A stretch of 64,000 bases of DNA, from assembly GCA_022482925.1 (NCBI GenBank), contig JAKVOG010000007.1:62001-126000 (forward strand), in the 5' to 3' direction. The translations under genes were made by a program, and so were the position numbers. Shown here in pieces: positions 1 to 6,826 of the stretch (position 1 is its first letter; every line of letters starts with the position of its first letter). This DNA is from Selenomonas sp. GTDB lineage: Bacteria > Bacillota > Negativicutes > Selenomonadales > Selenomonadaceae. The notes beneath the pieces were generated by a model. The model did no database searches. It worked only from the letters and a program-made list of their open reading frames with translations, and was not told where the DNA came from.

Positions 1-660
1 CCATCATGATGGCCTGCGTTGCCAATGGATCAGTGAACGGACAATGCAAAGTTGACACATAGGCTTCAATGGCATGCGTAAGCGCATCCATCCCCGTATG
101 AGCCGTAAGCTTAGGCGGCATGGTTTCAGCCAGTGCCGGGTCAACCAATGCGATATCCGGCGTAATATTGAAATCGGCCAGTGGATATTTTGTCCCCTTC
201 TCCGGATCCGTAATGACCGAAAACGCCGTTACCTCAGTCCCGTCCCTGATGTAGAAGGAATTGCCAGAAAACGAGCCTTCTTCCGCAGCGTTGGGAATGA
301 AAATGGCTGAATAATTGACTCGAAATCCGTATCCGGGTATTCATAGAACACCCACATCGCTTTGGCTGCATCAATAGGAGAGCCACCGCCCATCGCAATG
401 ATCCAGTCCGGCTGGAACTCACGCATCTTCGCCGCGCCCTTCATAACCGTTTCAACCGAAGGATCCGGCTCAACATTTTCGATGAGTTCCGTTTCTATTC
501 CTGCTTCTTTCAGATAAGCCAGGACTTTATCCACAAAGCCAAAACGGCGCATCGAGCCGCCACCCAAAACGAGCACTGCCTTTCGGCCATCCAACTTCTT
601 AAGCTCCTCAATAGCGCCCTCTCCCCAATAGATATCGCGCGGCAACGTAAACCTGTTCAT
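1..660 (-). CDS. Iron-containing alcohol dehydrogenase, 5' part, frameshifted
   Basis: N-terminal part of a group III (iron-dependent) alcohol dehydrogenase, a soluble NAD(P)-linked aldehyde/alcohol oxidoreductase; the 3' end lies beyond the window. The start ATG at 660 follows a strong AAAGGAGGAATTG ribosome site. The nucleotide-binding GGGSPIDAAKAM segment and the PSTSGTG segment are visible. The first frame stops near 229, but the next frame at once continues the family sequence (TEVTAFSVITDPEKG, then a metal-site stretch DALTHAIEAY), so one base, probably an A in GGGA(A)CT near 238, is missing. The continuation is clean, which favours a sequencing error or a very recent mutation over an old pseudogene. 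Confidence 0.85.
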
Positions 661-695
661 AACAATTCCTCCTTTTCGAATTTTCTTACGTTATT

Positions 696-710
696 ATTAT
701 AACACGTTAT
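696..710 (-). promoter_or_regulatory. -10 element and overlapping dyad upstream of the alcohol dehydrogenase
   Basis: On the minus strand a TATAAT hexamer (696-701) overlaps the near-palindrome ATAACACGTTAT (699-710, 10 of 12 symmetric). It lies about 40 bp before the start codon. The -35 element is poor, so an activator or repressor acting at the dyad is possible. The regulator is unknown. Confidence 0.35.
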
Positions 711-1048
711 GACAAAAATATGCGTAGTATTTCGATAAAATGATATTTTTTTCACAAATTATATTCAGACAACACAATGAAGCCCCTCTGAGAACCGTTG
801 ATGTTCTCATTGGTCCCACGTTTCCACTTCAAACACCATTATACCAACGGCCTATGTGGTAATTTTTATTTTGTGCATTATGAACTGTTGTACTTAGATT
901 GTAAATCCATCCGTCTAATATGAATTTTAAAAGGAATATAACTGGAAGTTAATAGTCACACGCTGCATTATATATAGATCATCTTTTGGAATAAAAGAAT
1001 TATCAACAAAAATTCGGAAACGAATTATAGATATTTTAAAGACAAATT
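711..1048. other. AT-rich intergenic stretch, nothing recognised
   Basis: I see no credible gene here. A GAGAAC/GTTCTC hairpin with a 7-nt loop lies near 790-808. The rest is AT-rich and probably reflects past rearrangement, because the next block is the cut end of an insertion sequence. Confidence 0.4.
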
Positions 1049-1096
1049 AACCGTTTTTTATAAGGGGTAGTCTCACATCAATTGTAAAGCTACAAA
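1049..1096 (+). mobile_element. Remnant of the right end of an IS481-family element
   Basis: About 48 bp match the right end of the complete IS481-type element at 17349-18456 (its 18408-18456), including the words TCTCACATCAATTGTAAAGC and CTACAAA, in the same orientation. The remainder of this copy is absent. Its terminal bases supply the stop codon of the reverse-transcriptase-like fragment at 1090-1425, so the insertion, or a deletion that followed it, cut that gene. Confidence 0.8.
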
Positions 1097-1425
1097 TACC
1101 ATGTTTTATAAAAGAAATGAGCTTGTATATCCCACCAGTTATCCATTAACTCCCTGCATAAGTAGTGGTATCCAAAGGGATTGGGAATTCCCATTGTTCT
1201 TGGTACGCTGTTATTTCTCATCACATCAAAACTAATCCATTTGTGCACTCCCTTTTGAAAACTAGGATTCATTTTTTTCCTTTTGCAGAATTTATAAAAT
1301 GGTTCCGATGTGAATATCGGTGGAAGTTTTTCAGTAAACATTCCATATCCTAGCAATCCTTCATATAGTTCATCTGCACTAATCTCATTCATGCATTCTA
1401 TATAGGTTTTTGGGTGCTTGTACAT
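1090..1425 (-). pseudogene. Truncated reverse-transcriptase-like protein (N-terminal fragment)
   Basis: The fragment starts at an ATG at 1425 and ends at the junction with the IS481 remnant, leaving about 111 residues. Its sequence contains SVPRTMGIPNPFGYHYLC and DNWWDIQAHF. This arrangement (basic, 'R-x-MGIP-x-P' followed by an aromatic 'NW..I' segment) resembles the extreme N-terminus of group-specific bacterial reverse transcriptases linked to phage defence (retron/DRT/Abi types). The catalytic YxDD palm is missing because the gene is cut, so the family assignment is tentative and the fragment is not expected to be active. It abuts the integrase gene, the usual place for accessory cargo. 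Confidence 0.5.
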
Positions 1426-1481
1426 ATTATTGTCATCCCTGTCTTTAATTTTTACGAATAAAACTTCCACCTTTGAACATG

Positions 1482-2693
1482 TTATTTCGTTTCCAGTCTT
1501 TTTCGTTTCTCCCCCATGTCGATAATGTTGCTGACGTCGTCTTCGAGCCAGCTGCTGACGGCGGTTTTCTGCTGTTCATCGATGTGGGTGTAGATGTCCA
1601 TGGTGATCTGGATGGTCGAGTGGCCGAGCTGTTCCTGAATGTCCTTGAAGTCGAATTTATGGGATGCTTTCATGCGGCTGGCCATGTCGTGGCGCAGCAT
1701 GTGGAAGGTGGTCTTGATGCCGAGTTTCCGGCGGATCTTGCAATACTGGGAGGAGAATACGCTGGGGTTGATGTACCGGCCGTTCTTGAAGGTGAAGACG
1801 AGGTCCGGATGCTGCCAGTCTTCGGCGCGCAGCCGCATGGCGGACTGGCGGGCTTTGTAGGCGGCCAGTTCTTTGCAGAGGGCTGGCGGGATGAAGATCT
1901 GCCGTTTGCTGGTGGCGGTCTTCGGCTCGGAGAGGAAGATGGGTTTTTCTGCCATGTCCGGCTCGCGTTTGCCGTTGGTCAGGGAGTACCGGACGCGGAG
2001 CCAGCCTTCGTCGAGGTTGATGTCGGTCCAGTGCAGGCCGAGCAGTTCGCCGCGGCGCAGGCCGGTCATGAATTCGGTGAGCAGGATCTGCCGCCAGCAG
2101 TAATAGATGGTGTCGGCCGCGAGCAGTGTCTCGCGGTCTTTTTTTGTCGGCCGGACGAAGGGTTTCCGGGGTGGCTTCCGGGGCAGTTCAAGGTCATCGG
2201 CGGGATTCTCGCGAATGAGCTTGAGGCGGACGGCACGCTGGAAGGCCATGCGGATGACGGCACGAAAGAATTGGGCCGTCCGGAAGTGGCTGCGCATCCG
2301 TGTGTTGATGAGGGTCTGAAGCTCATAGCTGGTGAGTTCGTCGAGCGGGCGCCGCCCAAGTGCGTCGATGGCGATCTGCAGCATATTGTCATAGCCGGCT
2401 GCGGTGCTGGGCCGGATCTTGGGTTTGGAGTAGGTCTCGAACCAGCGTAGAAGCCAGTCTTTGACGGTCATGTGGTCGGCGAGGACGGCGGCCTGGTTGG
2501 CGTATTTCTCGCGCAGGTCGTCAAGGGCCTGACGAGCTTCTTTCTGGGTGAGGCAGGCTCGCGTCCTTTTGATGCTGCGGCCGGTACGTCCGTCGTAGCC
2601 GACGCGGAGCTGGGCGATCCAGCGGCCACGCTTCTCGTCTTTGTAGATGGATCCGTCCCCTGCCGGACGGTGGTGTTTTGGGTTGGTTGTCAT
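1482..2693 (-). CDS. int: Tyrosine recombinase / phage-type integrase
   Basis: A 403-residue site-specific recombinase that would insert and excise the neighbouring element. An N-terminal AP2-like arm-binding region (about residues 10-60) is followed by a core-binding SAM-like domain (about 75-165) and a catalytic domain. Catalytic residues are visible: Arg in TGLRRGELLGLHW, His-x-x-Arg in FHMLRHDMAS, His in EQLGHSTIQITM and the nucleophile Tyr in DIYTHI. The length is normal for the Tn916/phage integrase group. The ATG at 2693 has a GGAGTGACAGG ribosome site. It reads away from the origin-like and repressor region, as usual in integrative elements. The attachment site it uses was not identified with certainty. 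Confidence 0.93.
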   Translation of the reverse strand: MTTNPKHHRPAGDGSIYKDEKRGRWIAQLRVGYDGRTGRSIKRTRACLTQKEARQALDDLREKYANQAAVLADHMTVKDWLLRWFETYSKPKIRPSTAAGYDNMLQIAIDALGRRPLDELTSYELQTLINTRMRSHFRTAQFFRAVIRMAFQRAVRLKLIRENPADDLELPRKPPRKPFVRPTKKDRETLLAADTIYYCWRQILLTEFMTGLRRGELLGLHWTDINLDEGWLRVRYSLTNGKREPDMAEKPIFLSEPKTATSKRQIFIPPALCKELAAYKARQSAMRLRAEDWQHPDLVFTFKNGRYINPSVFSSQYCKIRRKLGIKTTFHMLRHDMASRMKASHKFDFKDIQEQLGHSTIQITMDIYTHIDEQQKTAVSSWLEDDVSNIIDMGEKRKRLETK

Positions 2694-2793
2694 TTCCTGT
2701 CACTCCTTTATGGCCATACGGCCAATATGCTTGTGTCAGGAAAGGTGTGTTTGTGAAAGTCCTTGTTGTGGGTGATGCTGCCAGCTGGGTATC

Positions 2794-2836
2794 GTTTCAA
2801 TCCACGCACCCGATCAGGCTGCAGGGATTGAACGGC
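2794..2836. repeat. Dyad that begins like a type I-C CRISPR repeat
   Basis: The first 19 bases, GTTTCAATCCACGCACCCG, match the usual start of type I-C CRISPR repeats as I remember them, but the remainder diverges and there is only one unit. The segment ends in GGATTGAAC, so the whole is also an imperfect inverted repeat of about 9-10 bp arms. It may be a hairpin or an integrase/repressor site rather than a CRISPR relic. Confidence 0.35.
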
Positions 2837-2863
2837 CAGCGGGCGGCCGAGTGGTTCCTATCT

Positions 2864-2917
2864 TGTGGATAAGTTTGTGGATATCCTGTTCGTTTCCTGT
2901 GGATGTTGTGTGAATAA
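2864..2917 (+). other. Cluster of four DnaA-box-like 9-mers
   Basis: TGTGGATAA (2864-2872, exact complement of the consensus box TTATCCACA), TGTGGATAT (2876-2884), TGTGGATGT (2898-2906) and TGTGAATAA (2909-2917) all lie in the same orientation within 54 bp. A GC-rich iteron block follows directly. The cluster sits between integrase and repressor, so it could be an origin used by the excised element. Confidence 0.55.
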
Positions 2918-2927
2918 GTGCCCGGCT

Positions 2928-2990
2928 GGGTACAGTTGCGGGTACTTGTGCGGGTACGCTTGCGGGTACTACTGCGGGTACTACTGCGGG
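2928..2990 (+). repeat. Five tandem 12-bp iterons (GGGTACnnnTGC)
   Basis: Five consecutive 12-bp units of the form GGGTAC-NNN-TGC run from 2928 to 2987 and a sixth GGG begins the next. The variable triplets are AGT, TTG, GCT, TAC and TAC. The period is exact. The spacing of just over one helical turn and the position beside DnaA-box-like sites fit protein-binding iterons. A Cys/Gly-rich reading frame across it is a by-product of the repeat. Confidence 0.7.
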
Positions 2991-3109
2991 TCTATTGTGA
3001 CCGATGGAAGTCTCGCAGGGCTTGTGGGGCAAGGGCTGCGGGGCTCTCTAAGACGTAACCTTAATTTCGAAGATAAAGCCTTTATAATAGTAGGAAACGT
3101 TTTGACGGG

Positions 3110-3532
3110 TCATTTCCTGACCATGCTTTGCAGGACGACTTCGACGGCCTGACGCTTCTCATCGGAGAGAGCGCTGAGCTGTTCGATGATGCGGCGGTTC
3201 ACGGTGTCGGGGTTGGTGCCTAAGAGATAGTCAACGGTGACGTCAAAGAATGCGGCAATCCTTGGCAGCCGTTCGACGCTCGGAAATGAGCGTCCCTGCT
3301 CCCAGTTGGAGTAAGTGGTTGGTGGTACGCCAAGGATCTCGGCCATTTCGCTCTGGCGAATGGACAGCTCACTGCGGAGCTGCTTGAGTCTTGCCGGAAA
3401 GATGTTTTCCTGATCACGTGCGTCCTGAGCGGAGAGGGCTTCGAGCCGGTCTTTGAGATCCGGTCGAACGTTGACGATAATGGCCGGTCTGGTCTGTTCC
3501 TTGGTCTCACTGTTTGCGGATTTTCTGGTCAA
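3110..3532 (-). CDS. XRE-family transcriptional repressor
   Basis: A 140-residue DNA-binding protein. A helix-turn-helix of the Cro/C1 type spans about residues 47-105 (LKQLRSELSIRQSEMAEIL, then PPTTYSNWEQGRSFPS). A C-terminal segment (about 110-140) is helical and may dimerise. The start is TTG at 3532 behind an excellent GGAGGTAGATCTAT ribosome site. It is transcribed away from the excisionase-like gene, across an intergenic region full of dyads, like an immunity repressor facing an early operon. The target operators are inferred to be those at 3562-3586 and 3668-3725. Confidence 0.85.
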   Translation of the reverse strand: MTRKSANSETKEQTRPAIIVNVRPDLKDRLEALSAQDARDQENIFPARLKQLRSELSIRQSEMAEILGVPPTTYSNWEQGRSFPSVERLPRIAAFFDVTVDYLLGTNPDTVNRRIIEQLSALSDEKRQAVEVVLQSMVRK

Positions 3533-3561
3533 ATAGATCTACCTCCTTTCACCCCCTATTT

Positions 3562-3586
3562 TAGCATATAAAACTAAAACATGCTA
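3562..3586. promoter_or_regulatory. Operator-like dyad TAGCAT-13-ATGCTA
   Basis: Perfect 6-bp arms are separated by 13 bp, immediately upstream of the XRE gene's ribosome site. The geometry equals that of the dyad at 3699-3725, suggesting two related binding sites of a dimeric regulator, perhaps the adjacent XRE protein acting on its own gene. Confidence 0.45.
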
Positions 3587-3667
3587 GGATATAACGTAAA
3601 AATACGCATCTAGGGGTAGACAGGCAGAATTAAAACGTTTATAATAAAACTAACAGATGGGATTAAA

Positions 3668-3725
3668 TACGAACATTTTAAGTAAATAACCGTATTTTGT
3701 TCGTATGGAATGTACTAGTACGAAC
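3668..3725. promoter_or_regulatory. Three TACGAAC/GTTCGTA operator half-sites
   Basis: TACGAAC (3668-3674), GTTCGTA (3699-3705) and TACGAAC (3719-3725) occur in the divergent control region. The last two form a perfect 7-bp dyad with a 13-bp spacer. They sit just before the excisionase-like gene, so they probably control the rightward operon. Confidence 0.5.
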
Positions 3726-3763
3726 TATTTCATCTTAAATATTTGGAAAGGTGTGTCATTATT

Positions 3764-3973
3764 GTGGAAGAGTCAAGGAAGATCATGCTGTCAGTCAAGG
3801 AGTTTTCGGAACTTTCGGGACTGGGTGAAAAGTCAATCCGGCGACTGAGTCATGTGCAGGGATTCCCGGCGCTCCGGAACGGGGTGCGGATTATGATCCA
3901 CCGGCAGGCGGCGGATGCGTGGCTGGCTGATTACGCACAGCACCTGGACAGCTGCCTGCCGACGATTGGCTGA
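3764..3973 (+). CDS. Small excisionase-like HTH protein
   Basis: A 69-residue protein from GTG 3764, chosen because GGAAAGGTG lies 10 bases upstream; a longer TTG start at 3743 is possible. The core, MLSVKEFSELSGLGEKSIRRLSH followed by RIMIHRQAADAWL, has the winged-helix layout of the MerR-like/HTH_17 excisionase family: a first helix, a recognition helix, then a basic wing. Such proteins bend DNA to direct integrase towards excision. Its stop overlaps the next start (TGATG), so the two are translationally coupled. Confidence 0.7.
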   Translation: MEESRKIMLSVKEFSELSGLGEKSIRRLSHVQGFPALRNGVRIMIHRQAADAWLADYAQHLDSCLPTIG

Positions 3974-4353
3974 TGGATACGCTAGGAGGCTGGATGCAGG
4001 AGATCCGCTACTTTTACCGGCGGCAGGCTTCGTATCCGCTTTCGGTGCATGCGCAGGCGTTGTGGGCGTATCTGATGTACCGGGGCAATGAGAATTTCTG
4101 GCATTTCCCGATCCGGCTGTCGGTGTATGAGCTGGCGGGCGCGACGAAGATGTCAGCGACGATGGTGAAGCGGGCGCGGGAGGAGCTGGAGCGGCAGGGG
4201 TATCTGCTGCATGAGGTGTACGGGGGCAATAAGCCGGCAGGCTACTACATGCTGTCATGCCTGCGCCCAGGGACGCCGATGGCGCCGAAGCCTTTGAAGA
4301 TGCCCGCGCAGACGGAGCCTGCTCTTTCGGGAGCAGGGCCGCCGGTGCATTAG
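3973..4353 (+). CDS. Replisome-organiser / DnaD-like winged-helix protein
   Basis: The 126-residue protein is coupled to the preceding gene by a TGATG overlap. The central part (about 25-90) reads as a winged helix seen in phage replisome organisers and DnaD N-termini: LSVHAQALWAYLMYRGNENF, then IRLSVYELAGATKMSATMVKRAREELERQGYL. A short Pro-rich tail follows. The domain usually binds origin DNA. With the DnaA-box-like cluster 1 kb away, a role in replication of the excised element is plausible, but a simple transcription factor is possible. Confidence 0.6.
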   Translation: MDTLGGWMQEIRYFYRRQASYPLSVHAQALWAYLMYRGNENFWHFPIRLSVYELAGATKMSATMVKRAREELERQGYLLHEVYGGNKPAGYYMLSCLRPGTPMAPKPLKMPAQTEPALSGAGPPVH

Positions 4354-4483
4354 GCAGGCATAGCATTGGGGGATGCTGTGTGTTGGGGCTGCGTTTCAGA
4401 TTTTTGGAGGTATGGGGAAAGCGTATAGGAAAGGAGGATCTGCAAGGCCAAGCAAGACGATAAATTACTAGGGGGAGCTCGGA

Positions 4484-4669
4484 ATGAGCAGAGATATTGG
4501 AGATTTTTATGGAGTCAGTCCGATGGACTGCCGGGTGCTGCAGGTCTATCTGGAGGCAGGAATCCTGCCACGGGTAGATGAGGGGCTGCTGGTGGCCATG
4601 GTTGAGGATGTGCCGGTGGCGCGGGTCGCGCTGGCTGAGGATGAAGGGGGTAATGAATCATGGAGATGA
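4484..4669 (+). CDS. Small acidic protein, unknown
   Basis: The 61-residue protein begins at ATG 4484 after a GGGGGAGCTCGGA ribosome site and overlaps the next start by 10 bases, as in tightly packed element operons. It is rich in Asp, Glu and Val and shows no motif that I recognise (MSRDIGDFYGVSPMD..., ...GLLVAMVEDVPVARVALAE). The overlap and spacing support it as a real gene. No function is proposed. Confidence 0.5.
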   Translation: MSRDIGDFYGVSPMDCRVLQVYLEAGILPRVDEGLLVAMVEDVPVARVALAEDEGGNESWR

Positions 4670-5214
4670 GGATTGCGGTAAAGGTGGATGTGGTGCAGGT
4701 GCTGGAGATCACGCAGTGCCTGCATCGGCAGGATGTGGATGCACAGCTGTCGGGGTCGAGGGCGTGGCTGCAGGACCGATATCTGCCGGTTGACTGGCCC
4801 ATCCTGCTGAAATACCATCCGGAGCTGCAGAAGGGTGAGCCGCTGAGGCTCTGGGTGCCGACATGTGCCGGAGACCGCCCGCAGGGAACGCCGTCCGCGG
4901 ACTGCGATTTGACGGCGGATGAGGTGCTGGAAATCATGCAGGCGCTATGGAACTGGGACGGTCCGGCCTCAGGTGTGCCGCCTCTGGAATCTGGTGTATG
5001 CGGCGCTGTCGTGGGGGACGGCGCAGGAGCTGGCGGATCAGGGGGCGTGCATCGACCTCTCAACGATTGCCGGGCGCAAAGGGTTCATCCGCCTGATGGA
5101 AAAGCAGACGCAGCTGCACGGGGCGGCAAAACTTGCAGTCCAGGACGAGGAAGCGGCACGGGCGGAGCTGAAGGCAGCGCTTGGGGCGCGGTCCCATGGA
5201 AGAAAGCGGGTTAA
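4660..5214 (+). CDS. Element protein of unknown function, frameshifted
   Basis: The first 95 or so residues (MEMRIAVKVDVVQVLEITQC..., DEVLEIMQALWNWDG) are in the frame of 4660. Beyond about 4957 this frame becomes Gly/Ala/Arg-rich, while the next frame carries a natural-looking continuation (QVCRLWNLVYAALSWGTAQ, then IDLSTIAGRKGFIRLMEKQ). One surplus base around GGGACGGTCC is the simplest explanation. The protein resembles no family that I can name. The true end is uncertain: either near 5214 or further on in the second frame, which is open to 5503. Confidence 0.5.
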   Translation: MEMRIAVKVDVVQVLEITQCLHRQDVDAQLSGSRAWLQDRYLPVDWPILLKYHPELQKGEPLRLWVPTCAGDRPQGTPSADCDLTADEVLEIMQALWNWDGPASGVPPLESGVCGAVVGDGAGAGGSGGVHRPLNDCRAQRVHPPDGKADAAARGGKTCSPGRGSGTGGAEGSAWGAVPWKKAG

Positions 5215-5363
5215 GGGATCTGCCCATCCAGCCGGGCTGGCTGACAGCAAAAGAAAACCGGACGGCGGACAGGAAAACAGTCGGATGGATGGTCGGCAGG
5301 CCGCTGTTTCTGCCGCAACAGTCCGTGAGGACAAGGCGGGCTATGCGGTCCGGACGGTATTGA
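5196..5363 (+). CDS. Possible small basic protein
   Basis: The 55-residue frame from ATG 5196 reads MEESGLRDLPIQPGWL..., with a basic second half (GWMVGRPLFLPQQSVRTRR). Composition is natural and it overlaps the end of the preceding gene, but the ribosome site is weak and a competing frame is also open here. Its stop lies inside the TTGACTGGTCA motif at 5360-5370. Unknown function, low certainty. Confidence 0.35.
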   Translation: MEESGLRDLPIQPGWLTAKENRTADRKTVGWMVGRPLFLPQQSVRTRRAMRSGRY

Positions 5364-5492
5364 CTGGTCAGACGGCCAGCTGCGCCAGCCCTCTGCCAGA
5401 TCATGGGGATGGCGCGGTGACCATCACTGTCGCGGGGGCGGCGGTTCGTGTTGCGCTGGCAGGCGGTCCGGCGGCCTGTGTGGTGACGAGCT

Positions 5493-6137
5493 ATGCAGGG
5501 TGAGGAAAGCCGGCCGGTGGCAATGGCAGCTGGGCTCTCGCGCAAGGCGGAGCTCCTGCTGGCCGTGCTCATCCGGCGTAGCGGCGGCATAGTAGACGAG
5601 TATCTGCTGCGCGACGGAACCGGCCTCAGCCACGGCAGTATCGTCGCCGCCCGCCGAGAGCTCGTCGAGGGCGGCTGGCTGAGGCTTGGCAAGAAGGAGC
5701 GGAAGCTCGTCTACATCTTGACTGGTCAAGGCCAAACAGACGAACAGCTGCCTGCTATGTCCGCCCCTCCCCCTTCTGCTATCGCCTTGGTTCAAGCTGA
5801 TCCGTCAAATGTGACAGCAGCCGATGCCGCCGCAAGCAGCTGCGCCGTGCCATGGCCGCCCGCCAAGGCTGCAGGACCCCATTCGGCTCCCCCGTCACCG
5901 CCATCCGTGGAAGAAGATACCGGCTTTGCCCGGCTCATCGAGCCCATGGAGCATGTCACCGGACACTTTTCCAGTCTGGATGAATGGACCGACGTCCTCA
6001 TCGACACGCTGGGCGGCAACGTCGATATCACCGAATCGCTGGTCGAGGACGATGCCTACCAGATTCATTCCTATGATCACGGTTGCGACGATTGCTATCA
6101 GGTCACGGCGACCGATGACGGCATCCTCGTCGAATGA
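5493..6137 (+). CDS. Winged-helix protein with acidic C-terminal domain
   Basis: A protein of up to 214 residues; ATG 5523 (MAAGLSRKAE) is an alternative start. Residues about 12-75 look like a winged helix: ELLLAVLIRRSGGIVDEYLL, then LSHGSIVAARRELVEGGWL, then a basic wing. A Pro/Ala/Ser linker (about 85-130) leads to an acidic C-terminal domain (DEWTDVLIDTLGGNVDITES, DDAYQIHSYDHGCDDCYQV). It ends 10 bases before the amidase start, so the two are probably co-transcribed. Perhaps an element regulator or replication accessory factor; not recognised further. Confidence 0.6.
   Translation: MQGEESRPVAMAAGLSRKAELLLAVLIRRSGGIVDEYLLRDGTGLSHGSIVAARRELVEGGWLRLGKKERKLVYILTGQGQTDEQLPAMSAPPPSAIALVQADPSNVTAADAAASSCAVPWPPAKAAGPHSAPPSPPSVEEDTGFARLIEPMEHVTGHFSSLDEWTDVLIDTLGGNVDITESLVEDDAYQIHSYDHGCDDCYQVTATDDGILVE
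5718..5729 (+). repeat. TTGACTGGTCAA motif, recurrent in the element
   Basis: This near-palindromic 12-mer, or its first 11 bases, occurs at 5360-5370, 5718-5729, 8871-8882 and 9809-9819. The 8871 copy fills the spacer of a good promoter, so it may be an operator. The copies at 5360 and 5718 lie in coding sequence and the one at 9809 lies in a terminator stem. Confidence 0.5.
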
Positions 6138-6147
6138 AGGAGGGCTT

Positions 6148-6708
6148 ATGAACATATTCATCAATCCCGGGCATGCGCTGGGCGGGAATCCTGACCCCGG
6201 CTGTGTCAATACTGCCCTGGGTCTGCGCGAATGCGACCTGGCCATCACCTATGGCAGCCTTACCGCCAGCTATCTTGAAAAGGCAGGCTGCGCTGTCAAG
6301 CTCCTGCAGAGCCAGAATCTCGCGGGCGAATCACCTGGCTGGCCCTGCGTCGTTGACACAGCCAATGGCTGGCCTGCCGATGTATTCCTCAGCATCCACG
6401 TCAACGCGGGCGGCGGACGAGGCCCCGAGACCTACTGCTACCAGATCCCGAGCGAAGCCGGGACACTCGCGACCTGCGTCCAGCACCAGCTCGTCACCAG
6501 TCTGCAGGGCATCGACCACTGCTATTATGACCGAGGCGTCAAGCAGCGCCACGACCTCTGCGTCCTGCGCCAGACCACCATGCCCGCCATCCTCATCGAG
6601 ACCGGCTTCATCGACAGCGACGACGTGAACCTCCTGACCGGTCACGGGGATGACATCGCCCGGGCGATTGCCAGAGGAGTCACGGACTACTGGCAGCAGA
6701 GCTGCTGA
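6148..6708 (+). CDS. N-acetylmuramoyl-L-alanine amidase (Amidase_3)
   Basis: This 186-residue zinc amidase cleaves the bond between N-acetylmuramic acid and the stem peptide. The ATG at 6148 has a GAAGGAGGG ribosome site. The whole protein is one catalytic domain: zinc ligands His in INPGHALGG (residue 8), Glu in LRECDLAI (about 28) and His in LSIHVNAGGG, and the catalytic Glu in ILIETGFIDS. There is no signal peptide and no cell-wall-binding domain, which fits an endolysin-like or element lysis protein more than a secreted housekeeping amidase. A strong terminator follows at 6731. A holin was not found in this operon. Confidence 0.9.
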   Translation: MNIFINPGHALGGNPDPGCVNTALGLRECDLAITYGSLTASYLEKAGCAVKLLQSQNLAGESPGWPCVVDTANGWPADVFLSIHVNAGGGRGPETYCYQIPSEAGTLATCVQHQLVTSLQGIDHCYYDRGVKQRHDLCVLRQTTMPAILIETGFIDSDDVNLLTGHGDDIARAIARGVTDYWQQSC

Positions 6709-6730
6709 GACATAGAAAAAGGGATATAGA

Positions 6731-6764
6731 AAAGACCTGTCGTACGGGATACGACAGGTCTTTT
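6731..6764. terminator. Bidirectional terminator after the amidase
   Basis: Fourteen-base arms beginning AAAGACCTGTCGTA around a 5-nt loop are flanked by A- and T-runs, so it works in both directions and also ends the minus-strand gene at 6827. Confidence 0.9.
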
Positions 6765-6826
6765 CATGTCCCTTTTATCAATGAATAACTCTAAAATCAT
6801 AGACTCGGAAATTTGCATTACAATAA

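Noticed and set aside
1473-2450. A 325-codon plus-strand frame opposite the integrase gene
   Set aside because: It is the mirror of a GC-rich coding strand; the minus-strand integrase has complete catalytic motifs and a proper ribosome site.
2794-2836. A CRISPR array
   Set aside because: Only one repeat-like unit is present, with no spacers and no cas genes in the window.
2865-3152. Cys/Gly-rich 95-residue frame with CGY repeats, which might look like a peptide precursor
   Set aside because: The repeats are a translation of the 12-bp iterons; there is no ribosome site, and the DNA-level period with DnaA-box-like neighbours is a better explanation.
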